Source: Gemmatimonadaceae bacterium | GTDB lineage: Bacteria > Gemmatimonadota > Gemmatimonadetes > Gemmatimonadales > Gemmatimonadaceae | Assembly: GCA_035606695.1 (NCBI GenBank) | Contig: DATNEW010000015.1 | Span: 124,001-188,000, forward strand | Direction: 5' to 3' | DNA length: 64,000 bases | In this document: positions 34,003-42,644 of the stretch, one piece after another | Position numbering within the stretch: the first letter of the stretch is position 1 | How the letters are laid out: each line of letters starts with the position of its first letter | Notes under the pieces: generated by a model | What the model was told of the DNA's origin: nothing | The model's database searches: none | Seen by the model: only the letters and a program-made list of their open reading frames with translations | Position numbers and translations under genes: made by a program

Positions 34003-34260
34003 GAATGGCTCCTGGAAGGTGATGATGCGCACGAAAAAGGTGCATCGAATGGGGCACCTCGCAACAGGTCGTTACAGGATCCACCTCAAAGCTTCAATCT
34101 TTCGCGGGCCGGCCGACACCGAAGAGTGGCGCCGACCTCCAGTTGATTGGACTACGACTCAGGTTCGGACCACAGCGTCCCGTGATCTCATGGATTCCGC
34201 ATGGTCACGGGGCGCTTTCCCAATTCAGTCCTTTTTTTCTGAGCGCCTTTTCAGCGCTTT

Positions 34261-34279
34261 CGCCCGGCGGACCCGGGCG
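34261..34279 (+). other. Stem-loop just before the FAD oxidoreductase start
   Basis: CGCCCGG (34261-34267) pairs with CCGGGCG (34273-34279) around a 5-nt loop, 12 nt before the ATG at 34292. No Shine-Dalgarno is visible between, so the hairpin may affect translation. The rest of the 34003-34291 divergent intergenic region shows T-rich stretches but no clear promoter. Confidence 0.4.
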
Positions 34280-34291
34280 TAGCTTTCCTGC

Positions 34292-35602
34292 ATGCCTTCG
34301 TCTCCGTCCGCCGACGTCGTCATCTGCGGCGCCGGCATCGCCGGTGCGGCGGCGGCGTATCATCTCGCCGTGCGGCACGGCGTCCGGCACGTCGTTCTGA
34401 TCGACGAGCGCGAGCCGCTCACGTTGACGACCGACAAGGGCACGCAGGGCTATCGCAACTGGTGGCCCGGGCCTGACGACACGATGTGCCGCTTCGTCTC
34501 GCGCAGCATCGATCTGCTCGAGGAGACCGCGATCGAGAGCGGCAACGTGTTTCGCTTGAATCGGCGCGGCTATCTCTTCGCTACCGCGGACCCTCGTCAG
34601 CTCGAGACGCTCGAGGCCACCGCGCACGCGGTCTCGACGTTCGGCATGGGGCCCGTACGCACGCACATGGATACGAGCGCGTATCAGCCCCATCACGCCG
34701 ACGGTTTTCTCGATCAGCCGACGGGCGCCGATCTGCTCGTCGGAGCGGCGGCGCGGCGCGCGTTTCCGTATCTCGCTCGCGACACGATTGGCGCGCTGCA
34801 CGTTCGACGCGCCGGCACGATGAACAGTGTCGCGCTTGGCGCATGGTTCATCACGCGCGCGATGGCGCACGGCGCACGGTTGGTTCGCGATCGCGTGACC
34901 GGCGTCGTCACGACGGGCGGACGCGTGCGTGCGGTTCGCCTGGCCTCCGGCGATTCGATCGCCACCGACCGCGTGATCGTCGCCGCCGGTCCGGCCGTTC
35001 GCGACTTCGAGGACATGCTCGGCATCGACGTGCCGGTCGTTCACGAATTGCACTCGAAGATGACCGTCCGCGATCCCAAAGCGTTCGTCGCGCGCGATGC
35101 GCCGTTCGTGATCTGGAACGATCCCATCACGATCGACGGCGAGCTGTTTCCGGCCGGCATGCACTTTCGGCCCGTCGATCTCGCGGGCGGGGATGAGCTC
35201 TATCTCATCTGGACGTTCGAGACCGAGCTCAAGCCGTATGTGTGGCCGCCGTCCTTCGACCAGCGCGCCGGCGACATTTTGCTGCGCGGCTTGGCGCGCA
35301 TGGTTCCCCCGGCGGCCGCCTACGTTGGTCGCGCAACGGGGCTGATCGACGGCGGATACTACTGTAAGACGCGTGAGAACCGTCCGCTGATCGGCCCGCT
35401 GCCGATCGAGGGCGCGTATATGCTGGGGGCGTTGTCCGGCACCGGACTGATGTCGGCGCATGCCGCCGCGGAGCTCTGCGCGCTTCACGTGACCGGGGGA
35501 AGACTACCGGACTACGCGCCAACGTTTCTGCCGTCGCGCTACAGCGATGCCTCGTACAACGCCCAGGTCGACCGCTGGGGCGCGCGCGCCGGACAGTTGT
35601 AA
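34292..35602 (+). CDS. FAD-dependent oxidoreductase (DAO family)
   Basis: 436 residues. The dinucleotide-binding motif VVICGAGIAGAAAAYHLA (GxGxxG at residues 12-17) is at the very N-terminus, followed by the acidic end of strand 2 in VVLIDE. The C-terminal FAD-contact block reads GLIDGGYYCKTRENRPLIGPLPIEGAYMLGALSGTGLMSAHAAAELCA, as in glycine/sarcosine/D-amino acid oxidase-like proteins. It is cytosolic and oxidises an amine or amino acid, presumably; the substrate is not determined. It is monocistronic, divergent from the BNR operon. Confidence 0.85.
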   Translation: MPSSPSADVVICGAGIAGAAAAYHLAVRHGVRHVVLIDEREPLTLTTDKGTQGYRNWWPGPDDTMCRFVSRSIDLLEETAIESGNVFRLNRRGYLFATADPRQLETLEATAHAVSTFGMGPVRTHMDTSAYQPHHADGFLDQPTGADLLVGAAARRAFPYLARDTIGALHVRRAGTMNSVALGAWFITRAMAHGARLVRDRVTGVVTTGGRVRAVRLASGDSIATDRVIVAAGPAVRDFEDMLGIDVPVVHELHSKMTVRDPKAFVARDAPFVIWNDPITIDGELFPAGMHFRPVDLAGGDELYLIWTFETELKPYVWPPSFDQRAGDILLRGLARMVPPAAAYVGRATGLIDGGYYCKTRENRPLIGPLPIEGAYMLGALSGTGLMSAHAAAELCALHVTGGRLPDYAPTFLPSRYSDASYNAQVDRWGARAGQL

Positions 35603-35699
35603 ATCCGAGCGCCAATCCGCGCGTAAACACGAGGGCCACTATCGCCGGGCCGCGCCGCGGGATATGCATACGAATAGGCGAATTTCAGCGAGCGGTACC

Positions 35700-36884
35700 A
35701 TGTCTATTCGATCGAAGCTCGGCGCCGCGGCCGCGTTGGTGAGTTTGGCGTGCGCGGCCTCGTTCGTCGAAGCACAGAGTGCGGTGCGCGCCCCGCAGGC
35801 GACGCGTTCCACGCAGACGGATCCGCGCTGGTACGCGTGGCTTGGCTGCTGGCAAACCGACACGGCGGGACGCGGAACGCGCTCCACGGTCACGTGCATC
35901 GTTCCGGTCAGCGGGTCGTCCGGCGTCGAAGAGCAGACGTTCGTCGACGGCACACGAGTCGCGCGGCAACGTATCGACGCCAATGGGCGATCGCTTGCCG
36001 TCGACGCGCAAGGATGTAACGGTACGCAGCTCGCGAGCTGGTCGCCGACCGGCCGTCGTGTGTACCTGCGCTCCGAGTACACGTGCAACACGGGCATCGC
36101 CGGCACGTCGCAGTCGATGTTCGCGTTGACGCCGAACGGTGAATGGCTGCAGGTCGAAGACGTGCGCGCCGGCGGCGCGACCGCGGGCGTCGTCAGCGCC
36201 GATCGTCTTCGGGCGAGCGCGGTACCGGATGGCCTGCCCAAGGAAGCGGCGATCGCGCTTCAGAGTAATCGCCTGGCAATCGCGACCGCGCGTGCGGCCG
36301 CGGCGCGACCGCTGACGTCGGACGACGTGATCGACGCCCTGCACAGCGTCGACGCGTCGGTGGTACGAACGTGGATCTATCAATTCGGCCAGCGCTTCGA
36401 TCTCACGGGCAATCAGATCAACGCGCTCGCGCGCGCCGACGTACCGGCGACGGTGATGCAGGCGATGGTGGGCAACGCGCCGGACGCCGCGGCCGGGTAC
36501 GCCGAGCAGATGCATTCGGTGCCGGTGTATCGGGGGACGGTGTTGTCGACGGAGTCGCCGTACGCGTCGTACGGCTACACGAACGGAATGCAGCAGCCCG
36601 TCTATCAACAGATGATCTATCAACCCGAAGTGTCGCAGTCGTCGGAGCAGCCGTATTCCGACTACGGCTCATGCGGGTACGGCTACGCGCCCTACGGCGC
36701 GTACGGATATTCGCCGTACTCGATGTACAACGCGTGCGGTGTGCCGTTCTCGTATCCGGTGTTCGTCACCGCGTTTCCGCGGAGCACGTTCCGGAATGCT
36801 CCGCGCGGCGGGGGGTTGGTTGGCGTTCGGCCCGGATCGCCGCCGCGCGGCGGACGAGGCGGCGGGGGCGGTCGGCGCCGGTAG
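35700..36884 (+). CDS. Secreted protein with Tyr/Gly-rich tail, unknown function
   Basis: 394 residues from ATG 35700; an upstream ATG at 35664 is possible. Signal peptide to about VEAQS. Residues 40-170 look like a single beta-domain with several Cys (WLGCWQTDTAG, STVTCIVPVSG, AQGCNGTQL, EYTCNTGIAG), likely disulfide-bonded. Residues 190-270 are helical (LTSDDVIDALHSVDASVVRTWIYQFGQRFDL). The tail is rich in Tyr, Gly, Pro and Ser and ends GGRGGGGGRRR. It may be a surface protein. A strong terminator follows. Confidence 0.7.
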   Translation: MSIRSKLGAAAALVSLACAASFVEAQSAVRAPQATRSTQTDPRWYAWLGCWQTDTAGRGTRSTVTCIVPVSGSSGVEEQTFVDGTRVARQRIDANGRSLAVDAQGCNGTQLASWSPTGRRVYLRSEYTCNTGIAGTSQSMFALTPNGEWLQVEDVRAGGATAGVVSADRLRASAVPDGLPKEAAIALQSNRLAIATARAAAARPLTSDDVIDALHSVDASVVRTWIYQFGQRFDLTGNQINALARADVPATVMQAMVGNAPDAAAGYAEQMHSVPVYRGTVLSTESPYASYGYTNGMQQPVYQQMIYQPEVSQSSEQPYSDYGSCGYGYAPYGAYGYSPYSMYNACGVPFSYPVFVTAFPRSTFRNAPRGGGLVGVRPGSPPRGGRGGGGGRRR

Positions 36885-36894
36885 TCGGACTGCT

Positions 36895-36921
36895 GTCATC
36901 CCTCGCTTCGCTCGGGATGAC
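36895..36921. repeat. Intergenic palindromic repeat (GTCATCC...GGATGAC type)
   Basis: A 27-bp element with 8-bp terminal arms (GTCATCCC and GGGATGAC) around TCGCTTCGCTC. It shares ends and core with the elements at 44735-44826 and 46302-46340, so it belongs to a dispersed REP-like family. Confidence 0.75.
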
Positions 36922-36932
36922 GATCACAATCA

Positions 36933-36972
36933 CCGCGAACGAAATCACGTGGATTTCGTTCGCGGTTTTTTT
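36933..36972 (+). terminator. Strong rho-independent terminator
   Basis: A perfect 14-bp stem at 36933-36946 (CCGCGAACGAAATC) and 36952-36965 with a 5-nt loop is followed by seven T. It ends the transcript of the Tyr/Gly-rich protein. Confidence 0.93.
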
Positions 36973-37354
36973 GCGCGTGCGCTTCAGCCAGTCGAAGCGA
37001 ACGCCGCCATATGGCGTTTACACATCGTCCAATTGTCCGCGCGATTTCACGCGCGCGACATACACCAGCAAACTTCTTCAAACTCGAGAAAGCGCGCGTC
37101 GCGTCACATGTACAAGGAAAATTTTTCGAGAGCTACACAATCACATAAGACTTTAGTTAAGGTGTCATTCCCGTGTCAGCAAAATGTCAGCAAGTGGCAC
37201 GCGGTGTGCGGCCCGAGTCGGCGCCGACGAGTTGTCCGTCGTCGCGAGTTTTTTTGTTTCCGTTTTTTTCAGTTTTCTGGTTGGCCGATCGCCCGACTCC
37301 CACGGCGACTCGGCGGTTTCACGCTTTCCAGACTTTGCGTCAGGAGACGTTCGC
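36973..37354 (+). promoter_or_regulatory. Long leader region of the SusC-SusD operon
   Basis: This 380-bp gene-free stretch changes composition. 37060-37160 is AT-rich and may hold the promoter (several TAAGAC/TAGTTA-like hexamers, none decisive). 37163-37195 carries three TGTCA direct repeats. 37215-37285 contains a palindrome TCGGCGCCGA and two seven-T runs. AGGAG at 37342-37346 is the ribosome site for the SusC start at 37355. Upstream frames in this stretch lack coding character. Confidence 0.5.
37163..37195 (+). promoter_or_regulatory. Pho-box-like direct repeats (three TGTCA units, 11-bp period)
   Basis: TGTCATTCCCG (37163), TGTCAGCAAAA (37174) and TGTCAGCAAGT (37185) are spaced exactly 11 bp. 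The E. coli PhoB box is two 11-bp repeats beginning with CTGTCAT, so the core and period agree. OmpR/PhoB-type regulators bind such arrays on one DNA face. No clear -10 follows, so the direction of action is uncertain. Confidence 0.5.
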
Positions 37355-40300
37355 ATGTTGTCATTGCGGTCCCGTTGGTACCGCCTGCTCCCACTCGCCG
37401 CGCTGATCGCCCTACCGGGCCGGCTCGTGAGCCAGGCCGCAACCATCACCGGACACGTGACCGGAGAGGGCGGTGTTCCGCTCGTCGGCGTCACGGTGTC
37501 GATCAACGGCATGGGCCTTGGGTCCATGACCACCACTGACGGTCGTTATTCGTTCACCGTGCCCGCCAGTCGCGTCAGCGGTCAACTCGTCACACTTTCG
37601 GCGCGTCGCGTTGGATATGCGCCTGGTACGGCGCAAGTCACGCTGTCGGCAGGCACCATCACGCACGATTTCGTGCTCACCGCGGCCGCGCTGCAGCTCG
37701 AGCAGGTCATCGTCACGGGCGCGGGGACGTCGCAAGTCCGTGAGCGCATCGGCAGCACCATCAACAGCGTCGATCCCGCGCAGCTCCAGCGGCAGTCCGT
37801 TCCGCAGAACGCGATCTCGGAATTGTCCGGCACCACGCCAAACGTGCGCGTGAACACGCAATCGGGCGAACCCGGCTCGTCGGCGTTCGTGCTCATTCGC
37901 GGCGCCACGTCGGTGACCGGCACGAATCAGCCGCTCATCGTCGTCGACAATCAGCCGATCGACAACAGTACGATCTCGACGAACGGCGGCGACGGCTCGA
38001 CCGTCGCGCAGAATCGCGCGGCCGACCTCAATCCAAACGACATCGAGTCGGTGCAGATCCTGAAGGGCGCGGCGGCGTCCGCGATCTACGGCGCGCGCGC
38101 CGCGAATGGCGTCATCCTCATCACGACGAAGAAGGGCGCCAGCGGCCCGACGCGCTACACCTTCGCGTCGACGCAGACCTTCGACAACGTCATCAAGACG
38201 TTCCCGCTGCAGCAGCAGTATGGGCAGGGCTCGAACGGCAAGCCCGGCACGTGCACCGATCCGGACTGCAACGCCAGCAGCTTGAGCTGGGGGCCGCTCC
38301 TGTCCGGCGTCCCGACGTTCGATCATGGCAAGGAGATCTATGACACCGGCTTGACGAGCGACAATGCGCTCAGCGTCTCCGGCGGCAACAACCGCACGAC
38401 GTTCTTCCTCTCCGGCGGCCTCACCGACCAGCTCGGAATGATGAAGGGCTCGAACAATCGCTACGATCGCTCGACCGTGCGTCTGTCGGCATCGCATCAA
38501 CTTCTGAATTCGCTGACGTTCGGCGGCAACTTCTCGTACTTCAACACGCGCGGCGAGTACGTGCAGAAGGGATCGAACACCTCCGGGTTGCTGCTCGGCG
38601 CGCTGCGGACGTCGCCCGACTTCAACAACCTGCCGTTCCTGGATCCCGTCTCCGGCCTGCACCGGTCGTATCGCTTTCCGCATCCGACGGCGGCGAGCAT
38701 CACCGATCCGCGCGGCTACGACAATCCGTTCTTCGTGCTCGACAACCCCGGCAACCGCAGCGAGCTCGGACGATTCCTGGGCAACATGACGGCGAACTGG
38801 GTGCCGACGAGCTGGATCGCCGTGAATGAGACGTTCGGCGCCGACAACTACACCGACTCGCGTCTCGAGTCCGCTCCGCTGACTTCGTCCACGGATCCGG
38901 TTGGTTTCGTCACGCGCTACACCATCAACAACCTCGAGATCGACCACAACCTGACGGCCACGCTGTCGCACACGTTCAATCCGAACATCGACGCGCGACT
39001 CATTCTTGGCCAGAACCTCAACTCGCGGCGCTATCGCGACGTGTACATCTTCGGCGATCAGCTCATCGCGCCGACGCCGTTCGCGATTCAGAACACGGTC
39101 AGCTACACGCCGACCGAGACGCGTTCGCTCCGCCACATTCAGGCGTACTTCACACAGGCCGAGCTGGATTTCTACAACCAGCTGCACGTGACGGCGGGCG
39201 CTCGCGACGATGGATTCTCGACGTTCGGTTCCGGCAACAAGACGGCGCTCTATCCGAAGATCGACGCCGCATGGACGTTCACGAATTGGTTGAACCACGG
39301 CGCGAGCACGGGCAACGAGTGGATCACCAACGGTCGGTTGCGCGCGGCCTACGGTGAGACCGGCCGTGAGCCGCCCGCGTATGCGGCGATCAGCGCGCTG
39401 TCGTCCACGAGCACATTCGGGTCGGGCTTCGGCGACGTGATCGGCTCGAAGCAAAGCGGGCAGGGCGGCCTCGTCACGGGCAGCAACCTCGGCAACCCGA
39501 ATCTCAAGCCCGAGCGCGATCGCGAAGCGGAAGCCGGACTCGATTTCGGCTTCTGGGGAACGCGCTCCGACTTCAGTTTCACGTTTTATAACAAGCGGTC
39601 GACGGACGTGATCCTTCCGGCCCCGGTGAATGCCGCGTCGACCGGTGCGTTCACGGAGCTCGTGAACGGCGCGACGCTGACGAACAAGGGCGTCGAGCTG
39701 ACGCTGAACGTGCGTCCGTACACGTCGCAGAACGTCGACTTCAGCATCGGCGGCAACTGGGCGCGCAACCGCGGACGCGTAGAGTCGCTGCTCGAGGGCG
39801 TGCAGTTCATTCCGTACAACACCGAAGGCTTCACGGGGGCGATCGGATCGTCGACGGTCGGCTTCGCGCCGGGCGTGCTCCGCGGCAACGATTGGATTCG
39901 CTGTGGCCTCGGCCAGCAGCAAGTGTTGCCGGGAACCGGCGGCGCGGTCGTGAGCGTCGATTCGGCGTGCGGCGCGAGCGCGAAGAAGGGCGCGCTCTAT
40001 CTCTCGGCGAACGGACAGCCCGTCGCGAATCCTGACGAGCAGGTGATCGCCGATCCGAATCCGAAATGGTCCGGCGGCGTCAACGGTTTGCTGCGTGTCG
40101 GCAAGTTCCAGTTTTCGACGCTGTTCGACTTGCGTCACGGCGGCCAGGTTTGGGACGGCACGCGGTCCGCGCTCGATCGTTTCGGCACGGCGCTGGAGAC
40201 CGACGTGCGCAGTCAACAGGGCGTGTTCGGGCAGAACGTGCTTGCGGGGCAGGCGGTCGCCGGCCCGGGCGCCGGCGTAGTGGCCTTCAAGACGCCGGCG

Positions 40301-40618
40301 GATTGGCAGGCGTGGTACACCGGTCCTGGCGGGAGCGCCGGTACGGTGCAGTCCCAGTTCGTCGAGGACGGCAGCTTCGTGAAGTGGCGCGAGCTGTCGG
40401 TGATCTACACGCTCGACAACGCCTGGCTGCACTCGAAGATGGGCTTGAGCAGCGCGCTCATTCGCGTTGCCGGCCGCAACCTGCACACCTGGACCAAGTA
40501 TCAGGGTCTCGATCCTGAGACCAACCTCGGCGGGGCCGAGTTCCTGACGCAGGGCATCGACTTCTTCCAGAATCCGCAGACGCGCTCGTTCGTCGTCTCG
40601 GTCACGCTCAACCGTTGA
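37355..40618 (+). CDS. SusC/RagA-type TonB-linked outer-membrane transporter
   Basis: 1087 residues from ATG 37355 (AGGAG 8 nt upstream); the frame is open to 37184, but the signal peptide (WYRLLPLAALIALPGRLVSQ) begins here. After it comes a carboxypeptidase-regulatory-like domain (ITGHVTGEGGVPLVGVTVSI...GRYSFTVPA), about residues 30-115. The plug contains QPLIVVDNQPIDN, NDIESVQILKGAAASAIYGARAANGVILITTKKG. A long beta-barrel follows, ending in NPQTRSFVVSVTLNR with an aromatic-rich last strand. With SusD it should import oligosaccharides, peptides or other large nutrients; the substrate is unknown because no degradative enzymes are adjacent. Confidence 0.95.
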   Translation: MLSLRSRWYRLLPLAALIALPGRLVSQAATITGHVTGEGGVPLVGVTVSINGMGLGSMTTTDGRYSFTVPASRVSGQLVTLSARRVGYAPGTAQVTLSAGTITHDFVLTAAALQLEQVIVTGAGTSQVRERIGSTINSVDPAQLQRQSVPQNAISELSGTTPNVRVNTQSGEPGSSAFVLIRGATSVTGTNQPLIVVDNQPIDNSTISTNGGDGSTVAQNRAADLNPNDIESVQILKGAAASAIYGARAANGVILITTKKGASGPTRYTFASTQTFDNVIKTFPLQQQYGQGSNGKPGTCTDPDCNASSLSWGPLLSGVPTFDHGKEIYDTGLTSDNALSVSGGNNRTTFFLSGGLTDQLGMMKGSNNRYDRSTVRLSASHQLLNSLTFGGNFSYFNTRGEYVQKGSNTSGLLLGALRTSPDFNNLPFLDPVSGLHRSYRFPHPTAASITDPRGYDNPFFVLDNPGNRSELGRFLGNMTANWVPTSWIAVNETFGADNYTDSRLESAPLTSSTDPVGFVTRYTINNLEIDHNLTATLSHTFNPNIDARLILGQNLNSRRYRDVYIFGDQLIAPTPFAIQNTVSYTPTETRSLRHIQAYFTQAELDFYNQLHVTAGARDDGFSTFGSGNKTALYPKIDAAWTFTNWLNHGASTGNEWITNGRLRAAYGETGREPPAYAAISALSSTSTFGSGFGDVIGSKQSGQGGLVTGSNLGNPNLKPERDREAEAGLDFGFWGTRSDFSFTFYNKRSTDVILPAPVNAASTGAFTELVNGATLTNKGVELTLNVRPYTSQNVDFSIGGNWARNRGRVESLLEGVQFIPYNTEGFTGAIGSSTVGFAPGVLRGNDWIRCGLGQQQVLPGTGGAVVSVDSACGASAKKGALYLSANGQPVANPDEQVIADPNPKWSGGVNGLLRVGKFQFSTLFDLRHGGQVWDGTRSALDRFGTALETDVRSQQGVFGQNVLAGQAVAGPGAGVVAFKTPADWQAWYTGPGGSAGTVQSQFVEDGSFVKWRELSVIYTLDNAWLHSKMGLSSALIRVAGRNLHTWTKYQGLDPETNLGGAEFLTQGIDFFQNPQTRSFVVSVTLNR

Positions 40619-40625
40619 ATCCAGC

Positions 40626-40777
40626 ATTTCGAGCGGAGGCGCGCAGCGTCGAAGCGAGAAACCATGAATCGTCAATGCGGAATTTCGAGCGGAGGCGCGC
40701 AGCGCCGAAGCGCGAAACCATGAATCGTCAATGCGGAATTTCGAGCGGAGGCGCGCAGCGCCGAAGCGAGAAACCAT
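40626..40777. repeat. Three tandem 56-bp repeats between susC and susD homologues
   Basis: Copies begin at 40626, 40682 and 40738; the last is truncated after about 40 bp. Each starts ATTTCGAGCGG and contains an imperfect dyad (GGCGC-GCA-GCGCC within TTTCG...GAAA), then a spacer CATGAATCGTCAATGCGGA. Copies differ at two or three positions. They lie in the SusC-SusD gap and can fold in the mRNA. Confidence 0.85.
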
Positions 40778-40798
40778 AAAGGAGAACATCGAGTCTTT

Positions 40799-42148
40799 AT
40801 GAATAAGAAACTAATCATCGGGCTGATTGGCGCGTCGGCGCTGCTCGTGGCCTGTGGGGACAACTTCCTCACGGGCGGCGAGCTGACCAACGACCCCAAT
40901 CGCCCGACGCAGGCGACGAGCGGCCAGCTCCTCACCGGCATCGAGGCCAACGTGTGGGCGCAGCTGCAAAGCGACCCCGCGCGCGTGACCAACATGTGGG
41001 TGCAGCAGCTCCAGGGCGAGATCCAGCAGTATTTCGCGATCTACAATTATCAGGTGGACGAGCAGACGACGAACGGCTTCCAGGTGTCGCTCTACACGGG
41101 CGGCGGCCTGGTGGACATTCGAAAGCTCGAATCGCAGGCCGCCGCGTCGCACGACAGTCTAACGCTGGGGATCGCGCAGACGATGGAAGCTCTGCTCGTC
41201 GGGACGGGCGCCGACATGTTCGGCAACCTGACGTACACGCAGGCGTTGACGAGCACGCTCAATCCGACGCTCGACAGCCAGCTCGCGATTTACGACTCGG
41301 TACAGTCGCTGCTCACGCAGGCTGTCAAGAACATGGCGGCGTCGGGCCCGAGCAACGCGGGGCCCGGAAGCAACGATCTGGCCTACGGCGGCGACGCCGC
41401 GAGCTGGATCCGCCTGGCGCACACACTCAAGGCGCGCTACCTGATGCACACCGCGGAAGTCCGTTCGACGGTCTATCCGCAGGTGCTGGCGGAAGCGAAG
41501 CAGGGCATCACCGATCCATCACAGAACTTCAATGCGGTGTTCTCCGGCAACGCCAACGAGCAGAACTTCTGGTATCAGTTCGACGTTGTGCAACGAACGG
41601 GCTACCTCGCGCCCGACCCGCAGTTCGTCGCCTTGTTGAAGTCGAGGAATGATCCGCGACTGGGCGCCTACTTCAACGCCGATCTCACCGACTTGAACGA
41701 TTCGCTGATCGCGCCGAACCACACGCAGCCGATCGTCACGGCGAACGAAGGCTTGCTGCTCGCCGCCGAGGCGGCGCAGCGCACGGGCGACAATGCGACC
41801 GCGCTCACGGACCTCAATCAGGAGCGTGCACTCAACGGCCTGCCGGCCGAGGCGGCCGGACTCACGGGACGAGCACTGTTGTCCGAAATCTTGATCGAGG
41901 AGTACATCGCCGACTTCCAGAACCTCGAAGCGTGGAATCTGTACAAGCGCACCTGTACGCCGAACCTCGTGCCGGTGACCACCGGGGGCAGTTTCAACGG
42001 CAAGATCCCGGCGCGCTTCCCGTACGATGCGAGCGAGCGGAACACCAACAGCAACATCCCGCCGCTCAGCCAGCAGCCGGCACGCAACCCGAACGACCCG
42101 GCCAACGCAACCTCGGACGGCACCGGCGGCAAGTGCCTCGGGCAGTGA
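40799..42148 (+). CDS. SusD/RagB-family nutrient-binding lipoprotein
   Basis: 449 residues with lipobox LLVAC (Cys19). The helical SusD fold is recognisable: GDNFLTGGELTNDPNRPTQATSGQLL at the N-terminus, GTGADMFGNLTYTQAL (TPR-like region), and the C-terminal block FQNLEAWNLYKRTCTPNL with RFPYDASERNTNSN. SusD caps the SusC pore and captures substrate outside the cell. GGAG lies 14 nt before the ATG. It follows the 56-bp repeats and is coupled to the next lipoprotein gene. Confidence 0.93.
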   Translation: MNKKLIIGLIGASALLVACGDNFLTGGELTNDPNRPTQATSGQLLTGIEANVWAQLQSDPARVTNMWVQQLQGEIQQYFAIYNYQVDEQTTNGFQVSLYTGGGLVDIRKLESQAAASHDSLTLGIAQTMEALLVGTGADMFGNLTYTQALTSTLNPTLDSQLAIYDSVQSLLTQAVKNMAASGPSNAGPGSNDLAYGGDAASWIRLAHTLKARYLMHTAEVRSTVYPQVLAEAKQGITDPSQNFNAVFSGNANEQNFWYQFDVVQRTGYLAPDPQFVALLKSRNDPRLGAYFNADLTDLNDSLIAPNHTQPIVTANEGLLLAAEAAQRTGDNATALTDLNQERALNGLPAEAAGLTGRALLSEILIEEYIADFQNLEAWNLYKRTCTPNLVPVTTGGSFNGKIPARFPYDASERNTNSNIPPLSQQPARNPNDPANATSDGTGGKCLGQ

Positions 42149-42615
42149 TTAGTAAACGAGTATTCAAGAACTATACGATCCTGACGGCAACCGTCCCGGC
42201 GATCATCGTCGGGACGGGGTGTTACGGCTACGAATCGGCGCCGCGCACCGCCGTGCGGCCCGGCCAGTCGGTGCGCGTCACGCTGACGCCGGCCGGCGCG
42301 GCCGCGCTCGCCGGCAGCATCGGACCCGGCGCCACGTCGCTCGACGGGCGGATCGTGCGGCGCACGGACACGGAGCTCACGCTCGCGCTCACACAGGTGG
42401 CCCGTGGACCCGATCAGCCTGAGGAATTTCTCCAGAACGAGCCGCTGACGATGTCGTTCGCGAACGGCGAGACGTTCGCCGTCCGAGGGCTCGACAAGAC
42501 GCGCACCGCGCTCACCGTCGGCGGAATCGCGGCGCTCGTCATCGCCGGCAAGGCGTTCATCAGCCAGCCGGGCATTTTCACCACGAAGGGCGGCGTCTCG
42601 CAGTCCACGAAGTAG
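42145..42615 (+). CDS. Small lipoprotein coupled to SusD
   Basis: A GTG at 42145 overlaps the SusD stop (GTGA) and gives 156 residues. The N-terminus MISKRVFKNYTILTATVPAIIVGTGC is a lipoprotein signal with Cys26. Mature part: VRPGQSVRVTLTPAGAAALAGSIGPGATSLDGRIVRRTDTELTLALTQV, a small beta-domain, then a hydrophobic stretch LTVGGIAALVIAGKAF. The family is not recognised. Coupling makes it the third member of the SusCD unit, perhaps an accessory surface lipoprotein. Confidence 0.75.
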   Translation: MISKRVFKNYTILTATVPAIIVGTGCYGYESAPRTAVRPGQSVRVTLTPAGAAALAGSIGPGATSLDGRIVRRTDTELTLALTQVARGPDQPEEFLQNEPLTMSFANGETFAVRGLDKTRTALTVGGIAALVIAGKAFISQPGIFTTKGGVSQSTK

Positions 42616-42644
42616 TCAGGGAAGCAAGCCGCCGCCGCCGCGAG

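Noticed and set aside
37210-37290. Riboswitch in the SusC leader
   Set aside because: It has a palindrome and T runs, but no conserved core of a known riboswitch class that I can recognise.
40626-40777. CRISPR-like repeat array
   Set aside because: The repeat plus spacer is a perfect 56-bp tandem; the 'spacers' are identical between copies and no cas genes are present.
37412-40789. Antisense open frame of about 1125 codons opposite the SusC gene
   Set aside because: It is an Arg/Ala/Val-rich mirror of a GC-rich coding strand, has no recognisable domain and lies wholly opposite an unmistakable SusC.
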